Source: Neorhizobium sp. (GTDB lineage Bacteria > Pseudomonadota > Alphaproteobacteria > Rhizobiales > Rhizobiaceae). Taken from it: 64,000 nt of DNA. Below the pieces are notes generated by a model, which made no database searches, had not been told where the DNA came from, and saw only the letters and a program-made list of their open reading frames with translations. This document shows positions 45,708-54,621 of this stretch, piece by piece. The stretch is taken from NCBI GenBank assembly GCA_028283725.1, contig JAPWKC010000004.1, forward strand, positions 1,054,001 to 1,118,000. Reading direction: 5' to 3'. Numbering within the stretch: position 1 is the stretch's first letter; each line of letters starts with the position of its first letter. Position numbers and translations under genes: made by a program.

Positions 45708-48428
45708 ATGGAAAAACATCTACTCCGCTATATCTGGAACCATACGCGTCCGCAGCAGATCTGGGTCCTGGCCGTCGTGCTGGCGTCGATGATCCCGTAC
45801 TTCCTGGCGTTCGACCTGCCGAAGCAGATCATCAACGGCCCGATCCAGGGCGGCGGTTTCGATACGCCCGATGCGCGGCAGGCCTTTCTCGACTTCGATT
45901 ACACGGTGCCGCTTTTCGGCTGGCATTTCCAGTTCGACGGTTTCGAACTCAACCGCATGGCGATGCTGATGGCGCTTTCCGGCGTCTTCCTGCTGCTCGT
46001 CATCGTCAACGGCCTCTTCAAGTTCTATATCAACGTCTACAAGGGCCGGCTCGGCGAACGCCTGCTGCGCCGCATCCGCTATGAGCTGGTCGACCGTCTT
46101 CTGCGCTTTCCGCCCAACACGATGCGGCAGATCCGTGCGGCGGAAGTCTCCAGCATGGTCAAGGACGAGGTGGAACCGTTCGGCGGCTTCACCGGGGATG
46201 CCTTCGTGCAACCGGCGCTGCTGGGCGGGCAGGCTGCCGCGGCGCTGTTCTTCATCTTTCTGCAGAATGCCTGGCTCGGCATGATCGCCGGTGTGATGGT
46301 GGCGATCCAGGTGGGCGTTATTCCGAAGATGCGCCGCCGGCTGATCGAACTCGGCCGGCAGAGGCAGATCACCGCCCGGCACCTCGCCGGCAAGGTCGGC
46401 GAGATCGTCGAGGGCATGGAGACGATCCATGCCTATGACACGTCCAATTACGAGCGGGCCGACATTTCGGAGAGGCTCGGGCAGATCTTCAAGATCCGTT
46501 ACGACCTCTATCGCTGGAAGTTCATCGTCAAGTTCATCAACAATTTTCTCTCGCAGCTGACACCGTTCCTGTTCTACTCGATCGGCGGCTATCTGGCGCT
46601 GCGCGGCACGCTGGACGTCGGGCAGCTGGTGGCCGTCATCAACGCCTACAAGGACCTGCCCGGCCCGCTCAAGGAACTGATCGACTGGGATCAGGCACGA
46701 CAGGACGTGCAGGTTAAATACGAGCAGGTGCGCGAACAGTTCGAGCCGCTGCAGCTGATCGATCCGAAACTCCAGACCCTGACCCCCTCCGTTCCCGAGC
46801 ATACGCCGACGCCTCTGGCGGCCTTCAACGTGATGATCGCCGACGGCAGCGGTGCGCATCTGACGGAAAACGTCACGCTCAAGGTGGAGCGCGGCGAAAC
46901 GCTTGCGATGATCGACAATGTCGGCACCGGCGCCGAGGCCATGGCGCAGGCCTTCGGCCGGGTGGTCTGGCCCTCGGCCGGCCGCGTGACGATGGGTGAC
47001 GTGGATCTTCTCGAACTGCCGGAAGCCGTGACCGGCCGCGAAATCACCTATGCGTCCTCCGACAGCTATTTCTTCCACGGCACGCTGAAGGACAACCTTC
47101 TCTACGGCCTCAAGCACGCGCCGCGCAGCACCACGCCCGACGAGGAAACGCCGGAACAGATGCAGCGCTGGGCAAAGGAAGAAGCCGACCTTGCCGGCAA
47201 CCATATGCACTTTCCCGATGCCGACTGGATCGACCGGCGTTCAACCTCCGTCTTCCACGGCGCCGACGACGATGTGAGGCAATCCGTCCTGCGGGCGCTC
47301 GAAGCCGTGCAACTGACAACCGACGTGATGGAGCTTGCGCTGCATTCCTTCGTCGAGCCCACCGACAATCCGTCACTGACGGAGCGCATCGTCGAGATGC
47401 GGTTTGCGTTGAGGAACGAACTCAGCCGCTCCGGCCTTGGCAATCTCGTCGCGCATTTCGATTTCAGCGCCTACAACAAGGAAGCGACCGTGCGGGAAAA
47501 TCTCCTGTTCGGCGCGATCCGGCCGGCAACGGCATCCGACGACGATCTGGAAGAGGGCGAATATGTTTTCGAGGTTCTGAAGACCGCACAGCTCTTCGAC
47601 CTGCTTTTCGACATGGGCCTGACGATCGCCGAAAACGTGGTGGAAATCTTCGCCGGCCTGCCGCCGGAACATCCCCTCTTCCAGCAGCTCGAACACCTGA
47701 CGGCCGACGATATCGACTTCTACCAGCATTTCATGAAACGCCGCCGCAACCCGTCCAATTCCGCCCCGACGGACGAGGAGCAGCGCGAGATCGTCAAGCT
47801 CAGCCTGTTCTACATCGAGCCGCGCTACCGTTTCGGCGTCCTGTCGAGCGACATCATGCGACAGATCGTCGCTGCAAGGGACATTTTCTACACCAACCTG
47901 CCGGCCAACCTGCGCGACCGCGTGGAACGCTATGATCCGCATCGCTACATGGGAGCCGCCACGCTGCGCGAGAACATCCTGTTCGGCAAGCTCTCCCACC
48001 GCAATGCCGAAGCCCCCGCCAAGATCCGCACGGTTGCTGCCAAATTGTTGAGAGAAATGGACCTTTACGGGCCTGTTATGGGGCTTGGACTGGATTATGA
48101 CGTCGGCGCCAGCGGCCGCAGGCTGACGCTCGTACAGCGCCACAAGCTGAGCCTGGCACGGGCTCTGATCCGCCGCTCCAACTATTACGTGTTCAACAAG
48201 CCGCTTCCGGGGCTCGATCGGCGCGTACAGGAGGAGATTGTAAAGAACGTCCTGAATTTCCTTCAGGAACAGGATAATAATCCATCCGTCATATGGGTTT
48301 TGTCGAATACGTCTTTGTCACGTTTGTTTCATCGGGTTATCGTATTTGACCGCGGGCAAGTGGTCGAAGATGGCACATACGAGACACTTGACACGAACAG
48401 TGGTATATTCAGATCATTGGTAGCATGA
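45708..48428 (+). CDS. ABC exporter-like membrane protein with a degenerate nucleotide-binding region
   Basis: A 906-residue protein. Residues 1-330 are an ABC exporter membrane domain (HLLRYIWNHTRPQQIWVL, LGERLLRRIRYELVDRLLRFP, EGMETIHAYDTSNYERADIS). The following region should be the ATPase, but Walker A reads DNVGTGAEAM (about residues 403-412) with no Lys; Walker B is YYVFNKPL; the signature area is GASGRRLTLVQRHKLSLARAL (about 800-820). The Q-loop-following motif occurs three times: GTLKDNLLYG (458), ATVRENLLFG (593), ATLRENILFG (751). ATP hydrolysis by the usual mechanism is unlikely. The last 70 codons are clearly more AT-rich. The next gene, a cyclic-nucleotide-binding protein, starts 10 bases later. 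Confidence 0.8.
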   Translation: MEKHLLRYIWNHTRPQQIWVLAVVLASMIPYFLAFDLPKQIINGPIQGGGFDTPDARQAFLDFDYTVPLFGWHFQFDGFELNRMAMLMALSGVFLLLVIVNGLFKFYINVYKGRLGERLLRRIRYELVDRLLRFPPNTMRQIRAAEVSSMVKDEVEPFGGFTGDAFVQPALLGGQAAAALFFIFLQNAWLGMIAGVMVAIQVGVIPKMRRRLIELGRQRQITARHLAGKVGEIVEGMETIHAYDTSNYERADISERLGQIFKIRYDLYRWKFIVKFINNFLSQLTPFLFYSIGGYLALRGTLDVGQLVAVINAYKDLPGPLKELIDWDQARQDVQVKYEQVREQFEPLQLIDPKLQTLTPSVPEHTPTPLAAFNVMIADGSGAHLTENVTLKVERGETLAMIDNVGTGAEAMAQAFGRVVWPSAGRVTMGDVDLLELPEAVTGREITYASSDSYFFHGTLKDNLLYGLKHAPRSTTPDEETPEQMQRWAKEEADLAGNHMHFPDADWIDRRSTSVFHGADDDVRQSVLRALEAVQLTTDVMELALHSFVEPTDNPSLTERIVEMRFALRNELSRSGLGNLVAHFDFSAYNKEATVRENLLFGAIRPATASDDDLEEGEYVFEVLKTAQLFDLLFDMGLTIAENVVEIFAGLPPEHPLFQQLEHLTADDIDFYQHFMKRRRNPSNSAPTDEEQREIVKLSLFYIEPRYRFGVLSSDIMRQIVAARDIFYTNLPANLRDRVERYDPHRYMGAATLRENILFGKLSHRNAEAPAKIRTVAAKLLREMDLYGPVMGLGLDYDVGASGRRLTLVQRHKLSLARALIRRSNYYVFNKPLPGLDRRVQEEIVKNVLNFLQEQDNNPSVIWVLSNTSLSRLFHRVIVFDRGQVVEDGTYETLDTNSGIFRSLVA

Positions 48429-48438
48429 TATCGTAGAT

Positions 48439-48930
48439 ATGACTGCCAATCACGTGAACGAACGAATGGTGCATGCTATGCTGCTCAACGATGAAGTTCA
48501 GTTGTTACGCAAGGTCCCCTATTTCTGCAGGGTGGACCCGTGCAAGCTAAAGCTGCTCGCCTTCACGTCGGATCGCGTATGCTACGAACCGGGGCAGGTT
48601 CTGTTCTCTCAGGGAGATAGCAGCGATGCTGCCTATGTCATCCTGCGGGGCAGCGTCGATCTCCTCACACAATCTGCTGGTGAAGAGCTTAAGGTGGGCG
48701 ACGCCGGATGCAACTCAATCATCGGTGAGATGTGCGTGTTGTCCAATTCGCTCCAGGCCGTCACGGCGCGTGCCAGCACCGATGTCGAGGTGCTGCGCAT
48801 CGACAAGGACGCTTTCTTCAAGGTGATTGCCGACAATCCGCGCATCAGCATGGAGATCAGCCGTACATTGGCCGAAAACCTGCGTGGCTCGCGCTACGAG
48901 GGCAAAACCCGCCAGAACCAGCACGCGTGA
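48439..48930 (+). CDS. Cyclic nucleotide-binding domain protein
   Basis: A 163-residue single-domain protein. The cNMP-binding beta-barrel runs from about residue 25 to 140: LAFTSDRVCYEPGQVLFSQGD, AAYVILRGSVDLL, the phosphate-binding cassette IGEMCVLSNSLQAVTARA. In the classical cassette the segment is GE-x-A-L...R-A-x-S; here the Arg and Glu are present but the pattern is loose. There is no DNA-binding domain, so it is not a CRP-type regulator. Position suggests it is a regulatory partner of the ABC-like protein. Start choice among ATGs at 48439, 48466 and 48478 is uncertain because no ribosome site is clear. Confidence 0.82.
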   Translation: MTANHVNERMVHAMLLNDEVQLLRKVPYFCRVDPCKLKLLAFTSDRVCYEPGQVLFSQGDSSDAAYVILRGSVDLLTQSAGEELKVGDAGCNSIIGEMCVLSNSLQAVTARASTDVEVLRIDKDAFFKVIADNPRISMEISRTLAENLRGSRYEGKTRQNQHA

Positions 48931-49281
48931 CGGCATGAAGGCTCAGGCCGCCTTGCAGGTGGATTGCGGATAGCGAGCGTTGCCCGCCCATCTTCACGTG
49001 CGCGTCACTCTCCCGGCGACCGTCAACTCTTGCCGTGCCTGTCAGCCTCTCTGTGCCCGTCGGTTTCGCATTGCTGATCGATCTGCGGTCAACTTCGTCT
49101 GACAGAGCCGTCCTCCTTGCCTCCCACAGCCTTCTGATCGTTTGCGCGACGCGGGCTTTCTTGCCGCGTGATGCGGGCAGATTTAACCTTGCGTTAACGT
49201 CTCCAACGAAACAGCCGGCATAACGTGCTGTTATGCCGGCTGTTTTCCGTGTCGATCATGGCGGAAAAACGGCTGCCGCAA
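48931..49281. other. Gene-free stretch
   Basis: No gene is visible in these 351 bases. It ends in the terminator at 49210-49244. The rest is pyrimidine-rich on the plus strand and shows no clear frame. Confidence 0.5.
49210..49244. terminator. Perfect 15-base stem, probable bidirectional terminator
   Basis: AACAGCCGGCATAAC and its exact complement flank the loop GTGCT; T follows on both strands. It lies 38 bases beyond the stop of the minus-strand methyltransferase and also faces the plus-strand cNMP gene. Confidence 0.75.
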
Positions 49282-49764
49282 TCACGCTTTCTTGTAATAG
49301 AAGTAGCGGCCTTCCTCGACGGTCGGCAGGCGCGCAAGCTCGTTCAGTTCCGGATGGACGAGCGGCAGGCCGCTCACCGCATACGATCCCGACGCCAGCA
49401 TTCCGGCAACGAGCTGCGGCAGCCAGGTAAGCGTGACGGCATCCTTTTCCGGATAGCCGGTTCCGATATCGGCATGCACGAGGGCAGCACCCGTTCCGAC
49501 ATAGCCGGGACCGGTGTCCTTGATCTCGCCGAGCACGATATCGTCCTCCGTCGGCGCTTCGGTCTTGTGGGCGCCCATGTGGCGGTCGAAGGCGAGGATG
49601 CGGCGGTCGCCGAAGAGCTGGCGCAGGTGGCTGTAGGTGCGGCCGTTGCCAAGGCCGACCTCGTAGACCTCACCGGTGGCGGGCATGCCGAGAACCTCGT
49701 TGATATGGTTCAGAATGTCCCGCTGTGCGGTCATACGGCTGATGAAGCTGTCCAGTCTGCTCAT
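49282..49764 (-). CDS. SAM-dependent methyltransferase-like protein
   Basis: A 160-residue small class I methyltransferase-like protein. The SAM-binding motif I is YEVGLGNGRTYSHL (about residues 34-47), followed by ILAFDRHMGAH at strand 2. The region after it is short and lacks a clear motif IV, so the enzyme may be minimal or inactive. The substrate is not known. A good GAGGAGAG ribosome site lies before the ATG. It is transcribed with the sugar dehydrogenase upstream (56 bases apart). Confidence 0.7.
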   Translation of the reverse strand: MSRLDSFISRMTAQRDILNHINEVLGMPATGEVYEVGLGNGRTYSHLRQLFGDRRILAFDRHMGAHKTEAPTEDDIVLGEIKDTGPGYVGTGAALVHADIGTGYPEKDAVTLTWLPQLVAGMLASGSYAVSGLPLVHPELNELARLPTVEEGRYFYYKKA

Positions 49765-49819
49765 GGTCTTCTCTCCTCGTCTCTTTTGGTCGTTCGTCTT
49801 TGGGAAATTCGGGAAAAAA

Positions 49820-51163
49820 TCAGGCCTTCACGACGTTGTCCGCGGCAATGCCGGAGCGGGCAAAGACATTGCGGGTATCGACAACCAGGGGCAGACGCGT
49901 GGCGATCGCCCCATAATCCACGGCATCGTGATCGGTGGCGACCACGGCCGCGTCGAAACCTTCCAGCGATTGCGGATCGATGGCGACCGAGCGGCGGCCC
50001 TTCAGATGGCCGTATTCGCGGGTGCGCGGGATCTCGGCAAGATAGGGATCGTGGTAACAGACATCGGCGCCGCGCTCGATCAGCAGTTCCATCAGCCGAA
50101 GCGACGGGCTTTCGCGGATATCGGGCACGTTTTTCTTGTAGGCGAGGCCGAGAAGCAGGATCTTCGAGCGGCTGAGCGCCTTGCCGTGCGAACGGTCGAG
50201 GGCTTCGGCCAGACGATCCACCACATGGCGCGGCATGGCCGTGTTGATCTCGCCGGCCAGTTCGATGAACCGCGTCGGCAGATCGAATTCCCGCGACTTC
50301 CAGGTGAGGTAGAACGGGTCGATCGGGATGCAGTGACCGCCGAGGCCGGGGCCCGGATAGAAGGGCATGTAGCCGAAGGGTTTCGTCTTGGCCGCGTCGA
50401 TCACTTCCCAGATATCGATGCCCATGCGCTCGTAAACGAGCTTCAATTCGTTGACGAGGGCGATGTTGACGGCACGGAAGACGTTTTCCGTCAGCTTCAC
50501 CGCTTCCGCCGTGCGGGTGCCGGAGACCGGAACCACGGTCTTCACCACCGCGCCATAAAAGGCCGAGACCATGGCGGAGGCCGCCTCGCCGTCACCGGCG
50601 ACCACTTTGGGAATGGTCGATGTCTCGAAATCGCGATTGCCGGGGTCTTCGCGCTCCGGCGAGTAGCCGAGGAAGAAATCGCGCCCGGCGACGAGGCCAC
50701 CCTCTTCGAGGATCGGCTTCATGATTTCCTCGGTCGTGCCGGGCCAGGTCGTCGATTCCAGCACGATCAGCTGGCCGGGACGCAATGTCCTTGCAATCTG
50801 CCGGCAGGTATTGGCGACATAGCTTAGATCCGGTTCGCGATGGCGGGTGAGCGGCGTCGGCACGCAGATGGCGATGATATCGCATTCGCCGAGCCGTGAA
50901 AAATCGCTGGTGGCGGAAAACCGTCCCGCGCCGGTTTCGGCGCGCAGCACCGCTTCGGGCACGGCCTCGATATAGCTGCGGCCGGCCTCGATGGCGATCA
51001 TCTTGTCCGGATCAATGTCGAAGCCGATAGCGGTGAAACCGGCGCGTGCGACCGTCATGGCAAGCGGCAGGCCGACATAGCCAAGGCCGATGATCCCGAC
51101 CTTCGAGCGCCTTGCCTGGATGGCCGACAGAAGCTCTGCCGCCGTTACCTCATGTTCGTTCAA
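49820..51163 (-). CDS. Nucleotide-sugar dehydrogenase (UDP-N-acetylglucosamine 6-dehydrogenase type, WbpA-like)
   Basis: A 447-residue NAD-dependent dehydrogenase. The Rossmann motif is GIIGLGYVGLPLAMTVARAG, catalytic Cys in PGPGLGGHCIPIDPFY, and the C-terminal UDP-binding domain has LLLGLAYKKNVPDIRESPS. It should make UDP-uronic acids such as UDP-GlcNAcA, building blocks of acidic surface polysaccharides. The start is TTG at 51163, with GGAG upstream; no in-frame ATG lies near. Divergent from the glycosyltransferase at 51460. Confidence 0.87.
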   Translation of the reverse strand: MNEHEVTAAELLSAIQARRSKVGIIGLGYVGLPLAMTVARAGFTAIGFDIDPDKMIAIEAGRSYIEAVPEAVLRAETGAGRFSATSDFSRLGECDIIAICVPTPLTRHREPDLSYVANTCRQIARTLRPGQLIVLESTTWPGTTEEIMKPILEEGGLVAGRDFFLGYSPEREDPGNRDFETSTIPKVVAGDGEAASAMVSAFYGAVVKTVVPVSGTRTAEAVKLTENVFRAVNIALVNELKLVYERMGIDIWEVIDAAKTKPFGYMPFYPGPGLGGHCIPIDPFYLTWKSREFDLPTRFIELAGEINTAMPRHVVDRLAEALDRSHGKALSRSKILLLGLAYKKNVPDIRESPSLRLMELLIERGADVCYHDPYLAEIPRTREYGHLKGRRSVAIDPQSLEGFDAAVVATDHDAVDYGAIATRLPLVVDTRNVFARSGIAADNVVKA

Positions 51164-51459
51164 GGGAAATCGCTCCGGTCTTCGTCATATCATCGGGTAA
51201 AATTCGAGGCTCCGCTCGCGGCGCAGCAGACGGGCAAAAGCCATCCGGCAGGCCGAAACGGAGCCCTTCAGGTGGGCTCATTGACGGACCCTGTCAAGTC
51301 GAAGCATGGCCAAGGCCGGGCTTGAACGCGGTTGCAGGCGAGTGGCAGAATGGCGACCACTGGTATGCCGCTCAAGCTTCGGTGATCACAGGCGCAAATT
51401 TCAACGAAGAGGCATGCGGCATGTTGCAAACAGGCGCCCGGATGCGGCATCACGCAGCT
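51164..51459. other. Divergent promoter region of the sugar genes
   Basis: A 296-base gap between a minus-strand nucleotide-sugar dehydrogenase and a plus-strand glycosyltransferase. No clear operator or RNA was found; GAAGAGG near 51404-51410 could serve an upstream ATG at 51421. Confidence 0.4.
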
Positions 51460-52554
51460 ATGAACATCGCTTTCTACGCGCCGCTGAAGTCCCCCGACCA
51501 TCCCGTGCCCTCCGGCGACCGGCTGATGGCACGCCAGTTGATGGCCGCGCTGGAGCTTGCGGGACACGATGTGGACCTCGTTTCGACCTTTCGTGCCTTT
51601 CTCCCGTCATCGGACATGGATGACGGCCCGCGCGCGAGCAATGCAGAGCAGGACGTCGAGCGGATCGCCGGCCTATGGAAGGCATCCGGCCGGCCGGATG
51701 CCTTCCTCTGCTATCACCCCTATTACAAGGCGCCGGATCTGATCGGTCCCGCGCTCTGCCGCCGCTTCGACATTCCCTATGTCACCATCGAGACCTCCTA
51801 TTCGCATCGCCGCAATATCGGACGATGGGAGGACGCACAGCGCCATGTGCTCGACGGGGCGCGGCTTGCCGCTGCCAATATCTGCATCACCGGCCGTGAC
51901 CATGACGGTTTGAAGGAGGCGGCACCGCAGGTGCGGCTTGCCCGGCTTTTCCCGTTCATCGATGCGGCGCCTTATCTGGCGCTTACGCCTAAACCGGAAG
52001 AGGGCCGTCTGATCACGGTGGCGATGATGCGGCCGGGCGACAAGCTTTCCAGTTACCGGGCCCTTGCCGCAGCACTTGGGCTGATCCGCACACATGACTG
52101 GCGGCTTTCGTTGATCGGCGACGGGCCGGCACGACCCGAGGTGGAGACGGCTTTCGCCGAGGCCGGCATTGCCGACCGGATCGACTTTCTGGGAGAGAAG
52201 ACCGCAGACGAGATCGCCCGTCTTCTGTCGTGCAGCTCGATCTATCTGTGGCCCGGCCATGGCGAGGCCTATGGGCTTGCCTATCTCGAGGCGCAGGCGG
52301 CAGGGCTGCCGGTGATCGCCGAGGCGGTGGCCGGCGTTTCCGAAGCCGTCGTCGACGGGAAAACCGGGATGCTGACCGCGCCGGGCGATATTGCGGCCTA
52401 TGCCGATGCGATCATCGCGCTGACCGGCGACGATAATCGCCGTCTCAAACTCTCGCGAAACGCACGGCAGATGATCGCCGATCGCCGCTCGATCGGCGCT
52501 GCCGCCATCGCGCTCGACCGGATTCTGAAAACCGCCACGGGGAACCGGACATGA
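51460..52554 (+). CDS. GT4-type glycosyltransferase
   Basis: A 364-residue GT-B fold enzyme. The N-terminal domain starts MNIAFYAPLKSPDHPVPSGDRLMARQL. The C-terminal domain has the GT4 pieces FLGEKTADEIARLLS and the EX7E motif region HGEAYGLAYLEAQAAGLPVIAEAVAGVSEAV. It transfers sugar from a nucleotide donor to a surface-glycan acceptor. Starts at 51421 and 51442 are possible; 51460 begins the conserved part. The stop overlaps the deacetylase start by four bases. Confidence 0.86.
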   Translation: MNIAFYAPLKSPDHPVPSGDRLMARQLMAALELAGHDVDLVSTFRAFLPSSDMDDGPRASNAEQDVERIAGLWKASGRPDAFLCYHPYYKAPDLIGPALCRRFDIPYVTIETSYSHRRNIGRWEDAQRHVLDGARLAAANICITGRDHDGLKEAAPQVRLARLFPFIDAAPYLALTPKPEEGRLITVAMMRPGDKLSSYRALAAALGLIRTHDWRLSLIGDGPARPEVETAFAEAGIADRIDFLGEKTADEIARLLSCSSIYLWPGHGEAYGLAYLEAQAAGLPVIAEAVAGVSEAVVDGKTGMLTAPGDIAAYADAIIALTGDDNRRLKLSRNARQMIADRRSIGAAAIALDRILKTATGNRT

Positions 52555-53312
52555 CGCCAGACCAATTCATCGCCATTCTCGATGCCGAAGCCGAGTCGGG
52601 CCGCAGCGTGCGCTTCTGGCTGCGCGACGACGACGCCATCGAGCCGACCCCTGCCCTCACGCGTCTGACGGACCTCGCCGGGCAATCTTCAGTGCCGATC
52701 ACGCTTGCCGTCATTCCGCGCGATACCGGCGCAGCGCTTGCCACTTTTCTCGACGAGCGCGCCCAAGACTGTCCCGGCATCAGCATTGCCGTGCATGGCT
52801 GGTCGCATCAGAACCATGCGGGCTGGGTCGAGAAGAGCCAGGAGCTTGGCGCACATCGGCCGATCAGGCAGGTGACGGACGAACTGCGCGAGGGTTTCGT
52901 CAAGCTGCGCGCATTGCATCCGACGCGGTTCGTACCGATGCTGGTGCCACCGTGGAACCGGATCGCCACGTCGGTGGTCAAGGAATTGGCGGCGCTCGGC
53001 TTTACGGCGCTTTCGACCTTCGGGCCGGAAGCGACGGCGCCGATCGCCATGCTCAACACCCATGTCGATATCATCGACTGGCGCGGCACGCGCGGCGGCC
53101 GGCCGGTCGGCACCCTTCTGTCGGAAACGGCCCAGCGGATCGCCTCGACACGGGGCGTGAGCGAAGCGACCGTCGGCATTCTCACGCATCATCTCGTGCA
53201 TGACGCTGCCGCCTGGGATTTCCTCGATCGGCTTTTCGCACTGACGTCCGGGCATCCGGGCGCCACATGGGTCGGAAAAGACAACAAGATGGCCGGATCG
53301 GCATCGTTCTAA
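52551..53312 (+). CDS. Polysaccharide deacetylase-like (CE4) protein
   Basis: A 253-residue protein of the NodB-like fold. The motif DDDAIEP (metal and base Asp), HGWSHQNH (metal histidines), PPWNR and a late HH pair (LTHHLVHD) are visible, so an active N-deacetylase is expected. Substrates would be GlcNAc-type residues in a glycan. No signal peptide, so it acts in the cytoplasm, perhaps on a lipid-linked intermediate. Coupled to the glycosyltransferase by an ATGA overlap. Confidence 0.85.
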   Translation: MTPDQFIAILDAEAESGRSVRFWLRDDDAIEPTPALTRLTDLAGQSSVPITLAVIPRDTGAALATFLDERAQDCPGISIAVHGWSHQNHAGWVEKSQELGAHRPIRQVTDELREGFVKLRALHPTRFVPMLVPPWNRIATSVVKELAALGFTALSTFGPEATAPIAMLNTHVDIIDWRGTRGGRPVGTLLSETAQRIASTRGVSEATVGILTHHLVHDAAAWDFLDRLFALTSGHPGATWVGKDNKMAGSASF

Positions 53313-53345
53313 GCAGGGCTAAATCAGGCCAGAGCGGGCATGTCC

Positions 53346-54326
53346 CTACCAGGACTTCCAGTTGACCAGAAGCCCATCGCCGTTTTCGCGGGCGGCCCGT
53401 GAGGCGGCCTCGACTGCCTCGATGGCGGCGCGGCGGGGAAGATCGGCGGCAACCAGACCCGCCGGAGGCACGAAGACGCTGGTGTTGCGGAAGACGAGCG
53501 TCATCGCGAGCGGGCCCGTGGACCACCAGGCCGGCGCGTCGGGCATGGCTTCGACGGCGGCCGGCAGGAGATCGAGCAGCATGGCGAAGGCCGGGTGGCC
53601 GGGCGGTGCGGCGATCAGCGAATTGGTGAAGAGCAGGCTCCCCTTGCCCGTGTCGCGCGGCGTTGCCTCTTCCAGCGCGGTCAGGCCGACCAGCGGCAGG
53701 AGATCGGCAAAGCCCAGATCGTCGCGCGCAGGATACCAGTCGCAATCGATATAGATACCGCCCTCCTCCAGAAGGATGACGTAGCGCGCCACATCGACGG
53801 CACCGGGATAATCGCCCTCAGCGATCATCCGCCTATAGGCCGGGTGATGGGTGACACCGAGCGCATCGAGATCGGCCTCGCGCCAAAGCCTGTAGGCAAA
53901 ACCCGTCGCCCCCGCATGAGCCTGCCAGCGGGCACAGCCGGGCGGTACGTCCATAGTGCCGATCCAGATCTGGTGGATTTTGCGCGGCACCGGCTCGCCA
54001 CCCTTGGCGTTCATACGGCGACGCAGATCGGGACCGGCGGTGGTCATCGGGCCAAGGATTGCCGGATCGGGTACGAGCGTATGTTGCAGGCCGACACGCG
54101 CGATCCGATCTGCGGAGGCTTTGGCAAGCTTCAGATAGGCGGAATGCAGCTTGCGCGGCAGGCCGAGCACCGTTGCTTCGCCAAGCACCCGACCGCTCAT
54201 CGCCCCCTCGTCCGCCTTCAACTGGTCGAGCATGTCGCGCGCTTGTGCAAAATGCCTGTCGGCGATGAGCGCCAGCGCCTGTTTCAGGCGGTCCCTGTAG
54301 GGATTGCGGGGGGACGTGTCGGACAT
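53346..54326 (-). CDS. OCH1-like (GT32) glycosyltransferase
   Basis: A 326-residue GT32 enzyme. After a helical N-terminal 100 residues the catalytic domain begins PVPRKIHQIWIGTMDVP; the sugar-nucleotide/metal motif is GGIYIDCDW (a DxD), preceded by PGAVDVARYVILLEEGG, the classic GT32 signature. Probably adds mannose, glucose or galactose. The ATG at 54326 was chosen; the upstream frame is not plausible. Convergent with the deacetylase; divergent from the ABC importer. Confidence 0.85.
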   Translation of the reverse strand: MSDTSPRNPYRDRLKQALALIADRHFAQARDMLDQLKADEGAMSGRVLGEATVLGLPRKLHSAYLKLAKASADRIARVGLQHTLVPDPAILGPMTTAGPDLRRRMNAKGGEPVPRKIHQIWIGTMDVPPGCARWQAHAGATGFAYRLWREADLDALGVTHHPAYRRMIAEGDYPGAVDVARYVILLEEGGIYIDCDWYPARDDLGFADLLPLVGLTALEEATPRDTGKGSLLFTNSLIAAPPGHPAFAMLLDLLPAAVEAMPDAPAWWSTGPLAMTLVFRNTSVFVPPAGLVAADLPRRAAIEAVEAASRAARENGDGLLVNWKSW

Positions 54327-54621
54327 GATCTCGGCCTTTCGACGGGTGCCTGCAACAGCGATGCCGGGTGGCGCGCAGCCCGCACGATGCGGATCTGCCG
54401 AATGCCACCCATCAAGCTGTTGCCGGGCAGTTTCATACAAGACAACCACTGGTAAGCTTTGTTTATTACCGGCCGGATGGAACCATCGGCGCGGGCGGCT
54501 GTTTGCCTCCAATTGCTACACGTGTTCGTCATAGACAGGCAATAAGGCGTGGGCTACGGTGCCGATATGCAAGGCCTTGTCTGGCCTCGAATTTCATAGG
54601 CAAGTGCTGGAAAGAATGCGA
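54327..54621. other. Divergent promoter region between GT32 and the ABC importer
   Basis: A 295-base gap. GGTAA and TTACC flank GCTTTGTTTA near 54454-54472, a loose operator candidate. No gene or RNA is visible. Confidence 0.4.
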
